Of a DNA stretch of 64,000 nt, positions 23,110 to 33,596 are shown in pieces (within the stretch, counting starts at the first letter, position 1; each line of letters starts with the position of its first letter). The notes below the pieces were generated by a model. The model worked only from the letters and a program-made list of their open reading frames with translations, had not been told where the DNA came from and ran no database searches. Both the position numbers and the translations under genes were made by a program. This DNA is from Rhodocollybia butyracea (lineage: Eukaryota; Basidiomycota; Agaricomycetes; Agaricales; Omphalotaceae), in assembly GCA_015501585.1 (NCBI GenBank), contig JADNRY010000028.1, forward strand, positions 1-64,000, in the 5' to 3' direction.

Positions 23110-23358
23110 TAAACCTGTAAAGACTGGATAAGTTGGATGGGGAGGTAGGTATTTCACAATGCATGTATAAATACCTTGCTAGATGGTCTGTGCACTGCTA
23201 GAACTAACGTCAGAAAATACCAGAACATTCTCTGCCCAGGTTACCTAAAGCCAAGGAATTGTAGAGAATGTTATTGAATCATATGGGGCACAGATAAAAG
23301 GCGACTCGCATTTCAGTGAAAGACAATACTTATCCTTACTGAATCCCCTTTGTTGTGG
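23110..23358. promoter_or_regulatory. bidirectional promoter region of transposon 1
   Basis: The 249 bp between the two divergent start codons. A TATA-like TGTATAAATACC lies at about 23162-23173. The corresponding region of transposon 2 (29853-30101) has exactly the same length but no obvious sequence similarity to this one. Both genes must be driven from here, so they are probably co-expressed. Confidence 0.5.
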
Positions 23359-25018
23359 ATGCCCAATTACAGTGGGAAAAATGGATACGGTGACAAAAAC
23401 TGTTAGTATCATGCATTGGCTCTTGGACCGGCAAGCAAAACTTACACTTTGAAAATGTAGATCCTCCAGACAAAGTCCTGAAAGAGAGTTTGATGAAGTA
23501 CTCACAGCGTCGACTTTCACGCGAGGAAAAGTTAACTCGCCTTCAATGTGACCATGGCTTGGACATCAAGTACGTTGTCTTTGTAGCTTGATGATTACTA
23601 TTGATGTGTGCTTGTCCCAAAAAAAATCCAAGTTGAGCAAGATCGAGAAACGGTTGCATATTCCCAGTGTCCGCTGAAATCAAATGAATCCGGGTGAGTG
23701 AATACTTGGGAAAATTTATTCCCAGTCTTAATAAAAGTTGCATCAGAGGATGTAAAACAGGCGGTGGTAGACGAAGTTGATAAAGATACGATGCAGAATA
23801 ATGGCCCAAACTTCGTGAGAACAACATTAGCACTGAAAAATGTTCACATACCTCGGTAAGTCTCATATAAAATATCTTTCATTTGCCGAAACTTACAGAG
23901 ATATGTAGAGCCACTATCCGGAAGATCATGCACAACGTCGCAGACAGTGGATTTGATCGAAGATTTTCAGGAAGGAAAGTGCCTAAAATTCCTCGAAAAC
24001 CCCAGGAAGCCATCGGTCCCTTCCATCAGAATGGCTGTGATGGACATGAGAAGTTTGCACGGTTAGCCTTGAAGATGGGAAATGCAAGTATCTCGGTATA
24101 TGGATACAAAGATAAATGGAGTGACAACATACTCAAACTCTACGCAATTCCTGATTGTCGCTCGATTGGTGCAATTGGTCACCTATGGCTTGATTTCGTG
24201 TCGGAAATAGGAGGTAAATTCATGTTTCCAGATTCTGAATGCATCATTGAACTGGTTAAAGGAATACCGATTACACTGACCATGGATAAGGGCTCTGAGG
24301 TAGGATGGCAATATACGCTTCAATGTGTCCTACGGTAAGTAAAATAAATTGACTGCTATTTGTACAATTTTGTGATGCTTACCAACGAAGGGAGATGCAT
24401 GCACCACATATAGATCCACGAACTTACCCACCTGCCGTTCAGATGAAAAGTGTCCATCATACAACAATTGAAGGTTTCTGGAAGTGGCTCCTTGAGAAGA
24501 AAGGCTTAAATATAAAGGATCACATTCTGCGGGGAAAGACAGAACATATATTCAGTGATATTGCCAGTTTCCATATGTGAGTCTCAAACAGTAAGCGTGT
24601 GTTGATATGCTGATAGCTTGATAGCGATCTTTTCCATTGGATATTCCCTCCACTAGTTCAGGAGGCACTGGATGAGTTTGGATTTTGGTGGAATGAACAT
24701 TGTGTAAGGCGCCAGCCTGAGAAGATAATGCCCTCAGGCCATATTCCTGCAGATGCATTGGAGCACCCGGAACTCTATAATGGGCTCAATTGTTTCATAA
24801 AAGTGCCCATGGAATCGGTGAATGAGCTCTGAGAGATATTGAATGAAGAGGTGGGTCCGCAGGAAAAGTACAGCCGCTGGGTCAGTGTCGAGTTTGAAGA
24901 AGAGGCTAGAAGTGCATATCAAGCTATTGGATCACCCAAAATCACGCTTGACAACAGCTGGACAGTATTTGCACATATGTCTGATGCAATTGAGACTCGT
25001 AGACAGAGTACCGTGTAA
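23359..25018 (+). pseudogene. integrase-core (DDE) protein of transposon 1
   Basis: Starts MPNYSGKNGY at 23359, like the copy at 30102. Exons: 23359-23401, 23461-23569, a poorly defined one near 23630-23680, one ending 23855, then 23899-24334, 24391-24576 and 24625-25018. The retroviral-type catalytic triad is visible: D in NGCDGHEKF, D in TMDKGSEVGWQY and E in TIEGFWKWLLEKKG. Downstream LFHWIFPPLVQEALDEF and EKIMPSGHIPADALEHP are typical of basidiomycete integrase-core proteins. Defects: an apparent 2 nt loss just after the 23898 splice acceptor, and a TGA at 24830-24832 after SVNEL; the frame continues in homologous sequence to TAA at 25016-25018. It is the likely transposase of the element, now dead. 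Confidence 0.85.
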
Positions 25019-25210
25019 CAAGTAGCCTGCAATGCCTTGCATGCACTAAATTATACACTAAACATTGGTTTGATATGCATAAGTATAGGTACGACTAAGC
25101 AATGCCGGAATATAAGCCGGACCAGTTTGAAATTTGAACTGTGGACGTCCGGCCTGGTATGAAGTAGGCGGATTGGCCGAGGTTACTTTTTTCATTTTCA
25201 TCAGACCACT

Positions 25211-26597
25211 CATCAGCAGTTACACAACCCCGTAGGAGGGCATAGGACTATGCTCCCTATGCCCTCCTATGCCCCACAATCAGGTGTGTGGCTACAAGGG
25301 GATTGCATAAACCTACACTGTCAAAATTCGTGGGTCTACACCTCCTACACTACCATATCCACACCCCCCACACTCTACATTGCCTTTCTATGGTCTCATG
25401 TCAGATGTTTACATGCTCGCTCATTCAAGTGGTAGTATGAATAAAAACATTGTATTAACTGACGGAATAACTAACACATAATATGATATACCAGTACTAA
25501 TCAACAAACCTCAAATCGCATTGCATCTCAAGTCCACAACCTCACCAAACGTCACATATGGGCTGAGTTGGAATCAGATAGAGGAGCCAATGTGGCAGAA
25601 ACACCAGAATAACTATAATTTCATTAGAATCAGAAATAATACAAGAACGAACTCAGACTCACCAATAGTGGACCACAATATGAATAAAACAACTTCGGAA
25701 ATGAGACAAATTAAACGGCTGTTGACAGAGCGTTAACGCTGGGATACTTGGTTTGCAGCAAAAATCCCAAAAACAGTACTGTACGATTGAGATGATTAGA
25801 TGGCATGCAAGTCAAAAAATAAGACACATACCATATACTACCATAGAGTCGAACAAGCTGGAAAAAAGAATAATGAGTATGAGGAAAATACATCAGAATA
25901 CACTTCAATGCACCACAGGGACTGTTTGTTGTTTTCTCCGCATGTATATACAACCATCATCCAATGGATATTCAAAACTCAATGATCAGCGGCCGTAATT
26001 GTGGAAAAGAAAGATATAACGCCCAAAGCACCCAAACATCAATGAGAGAATAGAGGCAATAGAGACGATGGAGGGAAGGGAAAAAGAGGAACAAAGACCA
26101 CGTGCATTTTTTTTGATCTTGCCTAATCATAACGTGCTCTGCCGGGCGCCGGCAACTTGGAGAAATTAATTTGGCAAAGTTCTTTCGTCTTTCAAGCTGT
26201 GTTGTTATGCTTAAGTTGCTGCATTGCTTCTTCCTTTTACCAGGAGACAGTGTCATAACATCTGTGGGAGTCGATGCAATGCTACTTGGGTCCAACTGGT
26301 GGAGAGACTCGCAATGAGTCGGAAGAAATAATCGGCCCTGGCACTGGTCGCCGACTTGCCTCAGGAAAGTAAAATTGCTCACTTACTAGTCTTGTTACAT
26401 TTGTATAGAAACATAGACTTGAATAAACTGCTTATCTCACTAACTCCGAGTCATAGTACTTAGCGTTCTGTATGTGGGGTGAATATGATATGTAGTGTGT
26501 ATGTGAGATGTAGGAGGTGTGGGATGTATGTGGGACCAAAATGGCCCATACATTTTACACCCCCTATGCTTCCTACAGGGTTGTGAATCTGCTGATG
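25211..26597. mobile_element. non-autonomous DNA element with CATCAG ends (1387 bp)
   Basis: Terminal inverted repeats of about 36 bp start CATCAGCAG and share CACAACCC, GTAGGA and GCATAGG. It sits inside the left terminal repeat of transposon 2; the uninterrupted right repeat gives the empty site (CCACTGATGCC), which shows a 2 bp duplication, CT (25209-25210, 26598-26599). The interior carries T/A-rich DNA and a 136-codon minus-strand frame (25972-26382) with no recognisable domain. The CATCAG start and 2 bp duplication are also those of the foldback family, so both may use the same transposase. Confidence 0.85.
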
Positions 26598-26599
26598 CT

Positions 26600-26879
26600 G
26601 ATGCCGATCACAGGTTCTCGGTCTGAGTATTCAAATTTATATCATATGCTTTCAATATACTAACTATTAAAATGCCCTGATAGCCTAATGGACTACGCTC
26701 CACTTCTGTGACTAAACGAAGCCTCAGCCTGGCCCCGCAGTGATGCAGGAGGTTAATCATTCAGTCCTGGCTGTCACCGTGTTTATTCCCTTCATCTAGA
26801 TATCCTAATAGATAGTAGACTAGGTCTAAAATTATCTAGTACTCTTCCTCATTGCTTTCGTCGTTGTCCTTAAGCCGTT
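26600..26879. other. left subterminal region of transposon 2
   Basis: After the end of the split terminal repeat (26623) there is a TATTCAAATTTATATC stretch and then non-coding DNA up to the kinase stop codon. At about 26673-26775 a tRNA-like pattern is present (see findings). No gene. Confidence 0.4.
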
Positions 26880-27786
26880 TTAGCCCAGTTCTTGACACTT
26901 TTTATCACAGCAGTGTTGATCAATAAATGCCTGAATGCCTTCCTGGCCAAAGTCACCGAGTCCACTGTCACTGTAGGCAGTAGTCAGTAAGCATGGCTGG
27001 ACCAGATTAGTCCCAGACCCACCCAGTTATTGTATGAGACATTACATCAAACAGGACATTAGTCTGTCCCTTACCAGCCTGATTAATCACTGATGCTATA
27101 TACACCAGTAAGTAAGTAAGATTGTTACTCCCTGCCACTACTCCCTGTCACTTACTCTGGAGATCGACAAAAACCAGTGTCTTTTCTGTCCACTCGAGTG
27201 AAAAGTGAGCAAAAATGGTCATCATTAAGCCTAGTTTGCTCCTGTGACTTGGGTGCTGCATGGTTCCAGACCACTTCTGGGTTGTCGTCTGGGGTCACTG
27301 GGGTTCGATCAACCAGATTAGAGTCTGATCTCCAGGCTCTATGCCTTTGATATCGTTACGAGTGTACCCAGAAGCCAGCGAGGGGATTTTGTCTTTTCCT
27401 GAAACCTTGACAGCGACTTGAAAATTGGTAACCTTGACTTCTACAGTGACCAATTCAGTACATCGGGTATGCTCTATGATGGATTATTTCTTACCCTGGC
27501 AGATATCAACCTTTGCTTCCAAAGCATGGGCTTTAAGTGCTTCAAGCACCTGGTGAGCTCAGGTCAGATGAAATACCTCAGATTCATCTTGGGGGACACA
27601 GGACTATTGGCACTTCTGACATTATAAAACTGTTTCGCCACATATGGTTTGTTATTGACAAGGAGCTGAATAGCATATTAGGTCCAGCGATGATAAGATT
27701 GGCTAATCTTACTCGGAAAGCTCTTTTGGGCACCCCATGATCAAGTTCAGTATCAGAAATATACCCCCCCTGGAGCTGGGTGAGAT

Positions 27787-27938
27787 TGTAACGCCTACGG
27801 CACGTTCATTGCTGTTAGCGCCGATATTACATAATTAGTCTACTCTTATCCTCATACCACATACTTGTTTCGGTCTATTTCTCTAATAGAACGAGATCTT
27901 GCTCATGGTCTGAGGCATTAAGAGTCAGGGCTCTTACA
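27787..27938 (+). repeat. 5' LTR of the small LTR element
   Basis: 152 bp, TG...CA ends, contains TCTCTAATAGAACGAGATC and a short GGCATTAAGAGTCAGGG tail. Matches 29112-29263. Confidence 0.93.
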
Positions 27939-27981
27939 CTTTTTTGAGCAACCTTGTCCTGAATAGGACTATTACAGCAAT

Positions 27982-29016
27982 ATGACCACACAACAGCACA
28001 ACTCAAGCCATGACTCTGTCATGGCTCTGGCTTACTCTTTTCTTTCTCAAATCCTTTCCATGTTCCCTCATGATCCTCTCTCACACATCTCTGGGATCCT
28101 GGACTTCTCCTCCCAGGGAATTCAACAGCTGCTAGTCAACTTTAAGCAGCTCTGGGAACAACATGGTCTTTCAGTGGCTGGTAGGGATTTGGCAGAGGCA
28201 GTGGTGCAGGATTCAACATTAAGATGTTGCTGGGCAGTGAAGGAAGAAGGTTTCCAGGCAGAGGTCTGTTTTCAGATGATAGAGTCTATTAAGAGACTGG
28301 GAGAAGAGTTTGAGATGGAACTGTCCAAATCTCAAACACCACCTCCTGCTCCAAGTTCTCCATCACCTTTGACCACTCCTACTGCCTCATCACCGACTCC
28401 CACGCTCGCTTCGAACGCATTGAATGCATTGAAATCATCTCCACATGCTCTGACATTGGTTTCACCCTCCAAACCCACTTCCCCTTCATTTCAACTCCAA
28501 CCAACCTCAGAGTTTGCACGGGAGGTGGCTGAACTGCGGAAAGCAGGCCGGAAACTCGAAGTATTCATGGATGAACATGTCATGGGGCTCGAACACACAG
28601 CTGGCACACCGCCAGCTCGTGTTCATCTCTCAAACACTCCAACCGAGTGTACACCTGTGCCTTATATTGCCCCTGTGACTGCTGTTCCACCAACAGGCCT
28701 TCGTAAACGTGTCAAACACAATGTGTATGGTGCGTTTGGTTTGCTCTTGCTTCATTCAAGTCGTTGCCCATCCCAATCTGGTACACTCATGCCATCACCC
28801 TCACCCACTGAAACTCCCCATCACCATATTTGTGCTCCCAATCAATGCTCCCATTCATGGCGCTGGAGATCTACTGTCTCCAATGTACCACCACCATTTC
28901 AATCTGGACTTAGTGTCAGCATCCAGAGAATCCGGCAATTTTCACAGGACACTTTCTCTTCTTCTGCACTTATGGAAATTGCCAGCATACTACATCGTAC
29001 GTTACCTATTAGATGA
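27982..29016 (+). CDS. gag-like protein of the small LTR element
   Basis: The 344-codon frame begins MTTQQHNSSHDSVM 43 bp after the 5' LTR and is intact. The first 110 residues are predicted mainly helical (LAYSFLSQILSMFPHDP, FKQLWEQHGLSVAGRDLAEA), followed by a Pro/Ser/Thr-rich linker (about 115-170), another helical piece (REVAELRKAGRKLEVFMDEH) and a low-complexity C-terminus. I see no zinc knuckle, protease or polymerase. By position it should be the structural (gag) protein or a captured gene; the sequence alone does not prove gag. Codons downstream of about residue 240 may not be under selection, because an alternative frame (28709-29116) is also open. Confidence 0.65.
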   Translation: MTTQQHNSSHDSVMALAYSFLSQILSMFPHDPLSHISGILDFSSQGIQQLLVNFKQLWEQHGLSVAGRDLAEAVVQDSTLRCCWAVKEEGFQAEVCFQMIESIKRLGEEFEMELSKSQTPPPAPSSPSPLTTPTASSPTPTLASNALNALKSSPHALTLVSPSKPTSPSFQLQPTSEFAREVAELRKAGRKLEVFMDEHVMGLEHTAGTPPARVHLSNTPTECTPVPYIAPVTAVPPTGLRKRVKHNVYGAFGLLLLHSSRCPSQSGTLMPSPSPTETPHHHICAPNQCSHSWRWRSTVSNVPPPFQSGLSVSIQRIRQFSQDTFSSSALMEIASILHRTLPIR

Positions 29017-29111
29017 CTGTATGTTTCTCTTTGTTATGTTTTCCCTTTTCCATCTTTCTCTTTTGTTTTTTTTGGGTAAGATGGACCTGTGGGGTCAATC
29101 TAGGGGGCATG

Positions 29112-29263
29112 TGTAACGCCTACGGCACATTCATTGCCATTAGCGCCGATATTACATAATTAGTCTACTCTTATCCTCATACCACATACTCGTTTCGGTC
29201 TATTTCTCTAATAGAACGAGATCTTGCTCATGGTCTGAGGCATTAAGAGTCAGGGCTCTTACA
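29112..29263 (+). repeat. 3' LTR of the small LTR element
   Basis: Matches the 5' LTR with few differences (for example CACATTC for CACGTTC and CCATTAG for CTGTTAG near the start). Followed by the target duplication GAGAT. Confidence 0.93.
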
Positions 29264-29852
29264 GAGATCCTCTGGCCATACCAGTTCATACTGGTCCGAA
29301 GAATCTGCATCTTTGATTTCACGAATTGAGGCATAGAGAAGATCAAATTCTAGTCACTCCAGCAGGAGTCCGGGCAACCCAGTTTGATCGCAATGGCACT
29401 GGCTGGGATGCTTTGTGCTTATCAGTTAGATATACTAGCCACTCGGTGTGCCTGCAGATCTTTGATGGCATCTGTAGCAGACGACTGGGTACCTACTAGC
29501 AAAGGAATGATTATCAGTATGAATAAGTTAAAAACAGCTACTCACTTTTTTGTTCACAACTTCCACAAAACTCCTTCCCTGGCGCCATGAACATCACAAT
29601 TGCTCCACATCCCTTGCAAAAGGGGGCAGTCTCGAAATTCTGGTTAGCATTGTGAAACTCTGATGTTATATGAATTATACACACCAACATTTTTTTGAAC
29701 CCGTCTGACCCTGGGTCGGAAATACTGAGGAATGTGCACCTGGCATATAGACCCATATCAATCTTATGATCAAAGGACATCTGGCACCCATATCCTGGCC
29801 TGGCGGGGTTGATGCAGATTTGGGGGTTATTGATATTGCTGTCAGTACTCAT

Positions 29853-30101
29853 TTTGCTGAATGCACTGCAAATAACTCGTTACCTCAAGCAGTCTCCTTA
29901 AATACATATTTTGCTGTGTTGCACAGTATGACTTCTTAGATCCTATGGCCCCTGTTATAGCAATCAACATGTCGCTCCTGATGGTGCCATGTCGCTTTTG
30001 ATGGTGACATGATAGGTACTAGGTTAGATATATAAACATCGAGCTGCTCCCCCCAAATGTTCTGTATCCTCTCCCTTTCATAAGCTTCCATATCACTGCC
30101 A
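29853..30101. promoter_or_regulatory. bidirectional promoter region of transposon 2
   Basis: 249 bp between the divergent kinase and integrase starts, the same length as in transposon 1. GATATATAAACATCG at about 30027-30041 is a good TATA element for the integrase, about 65 bp before its ATG. On the other strand TATGTATTTAAGGAG near 29900 could serve the kinase. Confidence 0.5.
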
Positions 30102-31522
30102 ATGCCAAACTATTCAGGTTCCAATGGACACTACAATGGCACTCGTAAGTTCCTTGCAGCTGATCTAATGTCTGTCTGCGCTAAACCTTTCCCAGGCCCT
30201 TCAGATGAGCGACTTCGGACTGTCTTACATGATTATGCACTGCGAGGACTCTTGCTTAGAGAACAACTTCTTTATCTTGAGCAGCAAGAACGCTACAAAA
30301 TAAGGTATATACATTAGTTTTATTGTTTAACTTATACTTATCGACGTTCACTTAGCTATTCTACACTCAAACAATTGAATCGCCAATTTGAGGTTCCGAC
30401 TGTACGGAAGCCACCTCCACTCCTGACAGCTGCTACCTATGTATCAAAAGCAGTATCAGCCAATACTGCAGCAAGAAATGGGCCAAACACAATCAGGCAA
30501 ACGATTGTTCAGCAGGATGGTGTATTGATACCTCGGTAAGTTCTGCAACTTATTATACTTCATGAACTTTGGTGCTCACTGACTATTACAGTGACACAGT
30601 TAGAGCTATCATGAAAGATAATTATTCAGAGGGAGCTGAGATTTGGTTCCCTGGAAAAAAGGTTCTGAGGCCTCGAGGACACCTTCAGCTTGGACAAGGA
30701 GTGTTTCAGGAAGTGCATTTTGATGGTCATGAAAAGCTCGGTGCAAAAGCTCTTAGAATGGGTTCGGTGAGTATTGACATATATGATGGGCGGTGCCACT
30801 CCTCAGGCAAGGTCCTTCTCATGGTGGCTGTTCCAAATGCTCACTGCTCCAGTACTATTGGGCACATCTATCTTGATTTGGTTGAGAAATATGGCAGCAA
30901 GTTTCTTATTATGACTGTTCTACCTGGGCTATAGCTGATTCCATAATTCTTCCCCAGTGGTATGTGAGAAGCTGACTGTTAATGATGGGAGCGAGACTGG
31001 AGAAATGTATGCAAGTCATGTAGCACTCTGGTATGCAAGATATCAATACATATTTATCCTTCTGTGACTGATATCACAGTAGTCAGAGACATTTTCCTGA
31101 TTTCGAATCTCGCACAGTATTTGTTGCACTTCCGAGTACTCAAAATGTTGTGATTGAAGGGTCATGGAAGCATTGGCTTTGATATCGGGGTAAAACTATA
31201 CGAGAGGCGATTGAGTTGGGACAGTCCCAGGGATACTTTAATCCGAGCAAGCCCTTTCATATGTAAATCATCTGCAATTTATCTTGGCATTTAGTTCAGG
31301 CTCATTCTTTCTCTAGTGATCTATTCCATTGGATTTGGCCCAAAATTATCCAGCAAGCTGTTGACAGCTTTATTCGCTACTGGAATGACCACAAGACAAG
31401 AAAGCAGGTCAATAGCAACCTTCCTTCAGGTGTTGCCCCGAATGTTATCTTTGATTTCCCTGCGAACTATGGCCTCAAGCTCGGATAACATTGCGCTGGA
31501 TAAGCTTGATGGTAAATCCTAA
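30102..31522 (+). pseudogene. integrase-core (DDE) protein of transposon 2
   Basis: Exon 1 starts MPNYSGSNGHYNGT and splices (CTC|GTAAGTTCC...TTTCCCAG|GC) into PSDERLRTVLHDYALRG. Further exons give YSTLKQLNRQFEVPTVRK, ANTAARNGPNTIRQ, then RDTVRAIMKDNYSEGAEIW. Catalytic residues appear as D in HFDGHEKLG, D in TVNDGSETGE and E in VVIEGSWKHWL. After HWL comes a TGA, then YRGKTIREAIELG, and a later exon with DLFHWIWPKI. A one-base insertion before DNIALDKL shifts the last frame, which stops at 31520-31522. A splice junction near 30907 does not keep frame either. Gene order and intron positions match the copy at 23359, so the two are homologous, with considerable divergence. Confidence 0.83.
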
Positions 31523-31661
31523 GGGATGCTCGAATGTGGAACATCCACTTAAAATTGCATCTCTGACAGTATAGGGCCGCTGAGAAATGCCCAAATTTAA
31601 TATCTGGAATAATAAATAAGAAAAATCTTAGGGAAGAGTCAACCTGCAGCATACAAGTTTG

Positions 31662-33090
31662 TAGGGTTTGAAGGTCCATGTCAAGTCTCGAACAAAGAGG
31701 CTTGTTAACCAGTTGTATTTAACTAATACTTCCGATCTAACAGATTCGGGGGCTGCTCGGTAGATAATGCTTACAAGAACCTAAACGTTACGGTGTTTTG
31801 GGGGTATCTTTGTATAGAGTTGGTGTGCACTATACGGGTATTGGTGACAATAAGTGTCGGGAATACGTACCTTCAATATCCTTGATATTAAAGTGAGTCT
31901 TGCTGTATTCACTCAGTAGATAATTCCTCAGGTGTTGTTCACACAAAGAATCAAGATAACAAGTGTAATTCTTGTAGGTACTGGGTTACAAAATATAGAG
32001 ACTAAAGAAAAAGGGTGTATCGATAATCCCCTCCTTTTATAGTCTTTTACATGGGAGATCATTAAGTAATTAAATATATATAGTACATGTGTTATCCTCA
32101 AGGCAAACCATGGTTTGTACAGGTAAGCCTTCCTAAGTGAGATAATGACTCGATGTAAGTCATTTAAATAGTCACATGGTCAGGCAGGCCATATCCGCAT
32201 GTTCCGCTGATCTGGTTTGTCGAGTCATTCCAAGTCATTCAGAAGGTTAGGCAACACTTGAGGACACAGTAACTTAACAATCAACAAGTATACAATGTAA
32301 TATATGTGGATTTAGGAGTGTCCCCTTCGTTACTTCTGGCATGAATTGGTTTGATACCTTACAGTCCAATCCAATTCAGTTTATTTACCAAAAATTCAAT
32401 GAATCATGAATTGGACCGGTCCATAAAATACCTAAATCTGGATGAATCATGGACCTGCACTGATTGCACTGGTGCACTGGTCCAATTCATCATAGTTCAT
32501 GCAGTTTAAATCAGTGCAAATTTAAACTGGTGCAGACTGGTCTAAACTGATTTAAACTGTACATGCATGATATGTAATGAGTGAAACAACATAAGAAACT
32601 ACTATAAAACATTCAAGTATCTATGCTCCAGGCTGCCTTACACTGCTCTGTTACCTTTGGGAAATGCTTTCCAGGTTTGGCAGTCATTGGTTGCCTGTTA
32701 AAACAGACCATGGGTAGTGCATTGTATCAGGACTGGCTCTCGGACTTGTTGCATGGCACTGTTCAATAGGTTATGAGTAGTTTTTCCAGGCCTGGCAGCC
32801 TTATATTAGGTCTTATTGTTTGAGACCATTAGAAAATATGAATTTTATGGATAAAAGTTGAAGAAAATATACTCATTTATCTAGATTATATTTACTATGT
32901 GGCTGTGCTGGTTTAGACCGGTTTAAACTGATTCTCTGCGGTTCACTTTTTTTCTGAGATTTTGATGAACCATGAATTGGACCAGGTTTAAATCATGGAC
33001 TGGTCCATCTACCATCAGTTCATTTTGCGGTTCAGTTCAGTGCAATTCATTGGTTTTATGCAGTTTATTGAATTGGACCTTCAAACCCTA
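31662..33090. mobile_element. non-autonomous hAT-type element (1429 bp)
   Basis: Terminal inverted repeats TAGGGTTTGAAGGTCCA at both ends and a perfect 8 bp target duplication, CAAGTTTG (31654-31661, 33091-33098). Both features are those of the hAT superfamily. The subterminal 700 bp on the right is full of short motifs of the type TGAATTGGACC and TTTAAACTG in both orientations, which would suit transposase binding. No transposase ORF is present. Confidence 0.88.
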
Positions 33091-33099
33091 CAAGTTTGC

Positions 33100-33596
33100 G
33101 TTTTTGATTATGTGTAGCCTCTCTCCATATGATCTATGGCTTGCAGCCATTGTAGAAAGACACTCTGTACAATCTCAACAACTTCTGCATCTTTAAATAT
33201 TGTCAATAGCTGGTTAGTCGTTCGGAAGAACATTGGCCACTAGAAATGCTGTATTTCATACAATTCCAGCTTTTCAGTCTTAAAGTCTAACTCACATCGC
33301 ATTCCTTTCCCAAAAAACTCCCCCATGCAGGTAAGAAGTCTGTGGGAGGGAGTATGGAAGGCTTCAGCTTCCACTGTTCTCATCAGGCCAGCCCCTTCAT
33401 TCTGGAGCCAGTTCCACCCTACAGAAAAATATCACAATAATGGTGAATATACATGAACATCACCCACTCAAATCATTCTTGCTTGGCCTTGGTTTGGAGG
33501 GAATGGAGGTCATAGAGGCAAAGGTCAGGCAGAGAAGCAATTCAGCACCTATATATACATAGGTATATACATCAAGCTACTGTCAAATGACTGGTA
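33100..33596. other. unassigned right part of transposon 2
   Basis: No ORF with features of a gene and no further repeat seen. Confidence 0.4.

Larger units (their letters stand above)
20384..25152. mobile_element. DNA transposon 1 with alpha-kinase and integrase genes (4.77 kb)
   Basis: Bounded by inverted repeats containing CCGGACGTCCAC(A/G)GTTCAAATTT (20393-20415 and 25130-25152); the left end begins TACCGTAGG. CCTGGT flanks both sides (20378-20383, 25153-25158), read as a 6 bp target duplication in the copia LTR. Inside are two divergent genes: an alpha-kinase on the minus strand and an integrase-core protein on the plus strand, starts 250 bp apart, occupying almost the whole element. 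Both are mutated. The integrase is the presumed transposase. The right terminal repeat may lack its outermost nine bases relative to the left one, so the exact right end is less sure. Confidence 0.72.
27787..29263 (+). mobile_element. small LTR element with a single gag-like ORF (1477 bp)
   Basis: Two 152 bp direct repeats, 27787-27938 and 29112-29263, both TGTAACGCC...CTCTTACA, differ at only a few positions. GAGAT flanks both ends (27782-27786, 29264-29268), a perfect 5 bp target duplication. A purine-rich TAGGGGGCATG precedes the 3' repeat. There is no protease, integrase or RT, so it is non-autonomous and depends on an unseen partner. Nearly identical LTRs mark a recent insertion, younger than transposon 2. 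Confidence 0.93.
26880..29852 (-). pseudogene. alpha-kinase protein of transposon 2, interrupted by an LTR element
   Basis: Start MSTDSNINNPQICINP at 29852. Exon 1 runs to a GTGTGTATA donor; exon 2 carries FCKGCG and FCGSCEQK, the CxxC zinc motifs at the same place as in the copy at 23109. Coding sequence stops at 29268, where the 1477 bp LTR element sits, and continues at 27786. On the far side are QVLEALKAHALEAKVDICQG, VAVKVSGKDKIPSLASG, DIKGIEPGDQTLIWLIEPQ, a TGA in place of the arginine seen in the sister copy, then KWSGTMQHP, IFAHFSLEWTEKTLVFVDLQ, VLFDVMSHTITG, GLGDFGQEGIQAFIDQH and CCDKKCQELG before TAA at 26880-26882. All core alpha-kinase segments are recognisable. The insertion, the nonsense codon and frame changes make it non-functional. 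Confidence 0.82.

Noticed and set aside
23245..23866. Minus-strand ORFs of 91 and 107 codons upstream of the first kinase
   Set aside because: They lie antisense to the first exons of the plus-strand integrase, which match the sister copy at 30102.
20615..25018. Kinase and integrase as ordinary host neighbours
   Set aside because: The pair occurs twice with the same layout, each bounded by inverted repeats and target duplications, which host neighbours would not show. Not fully excluded for other genomic copies.
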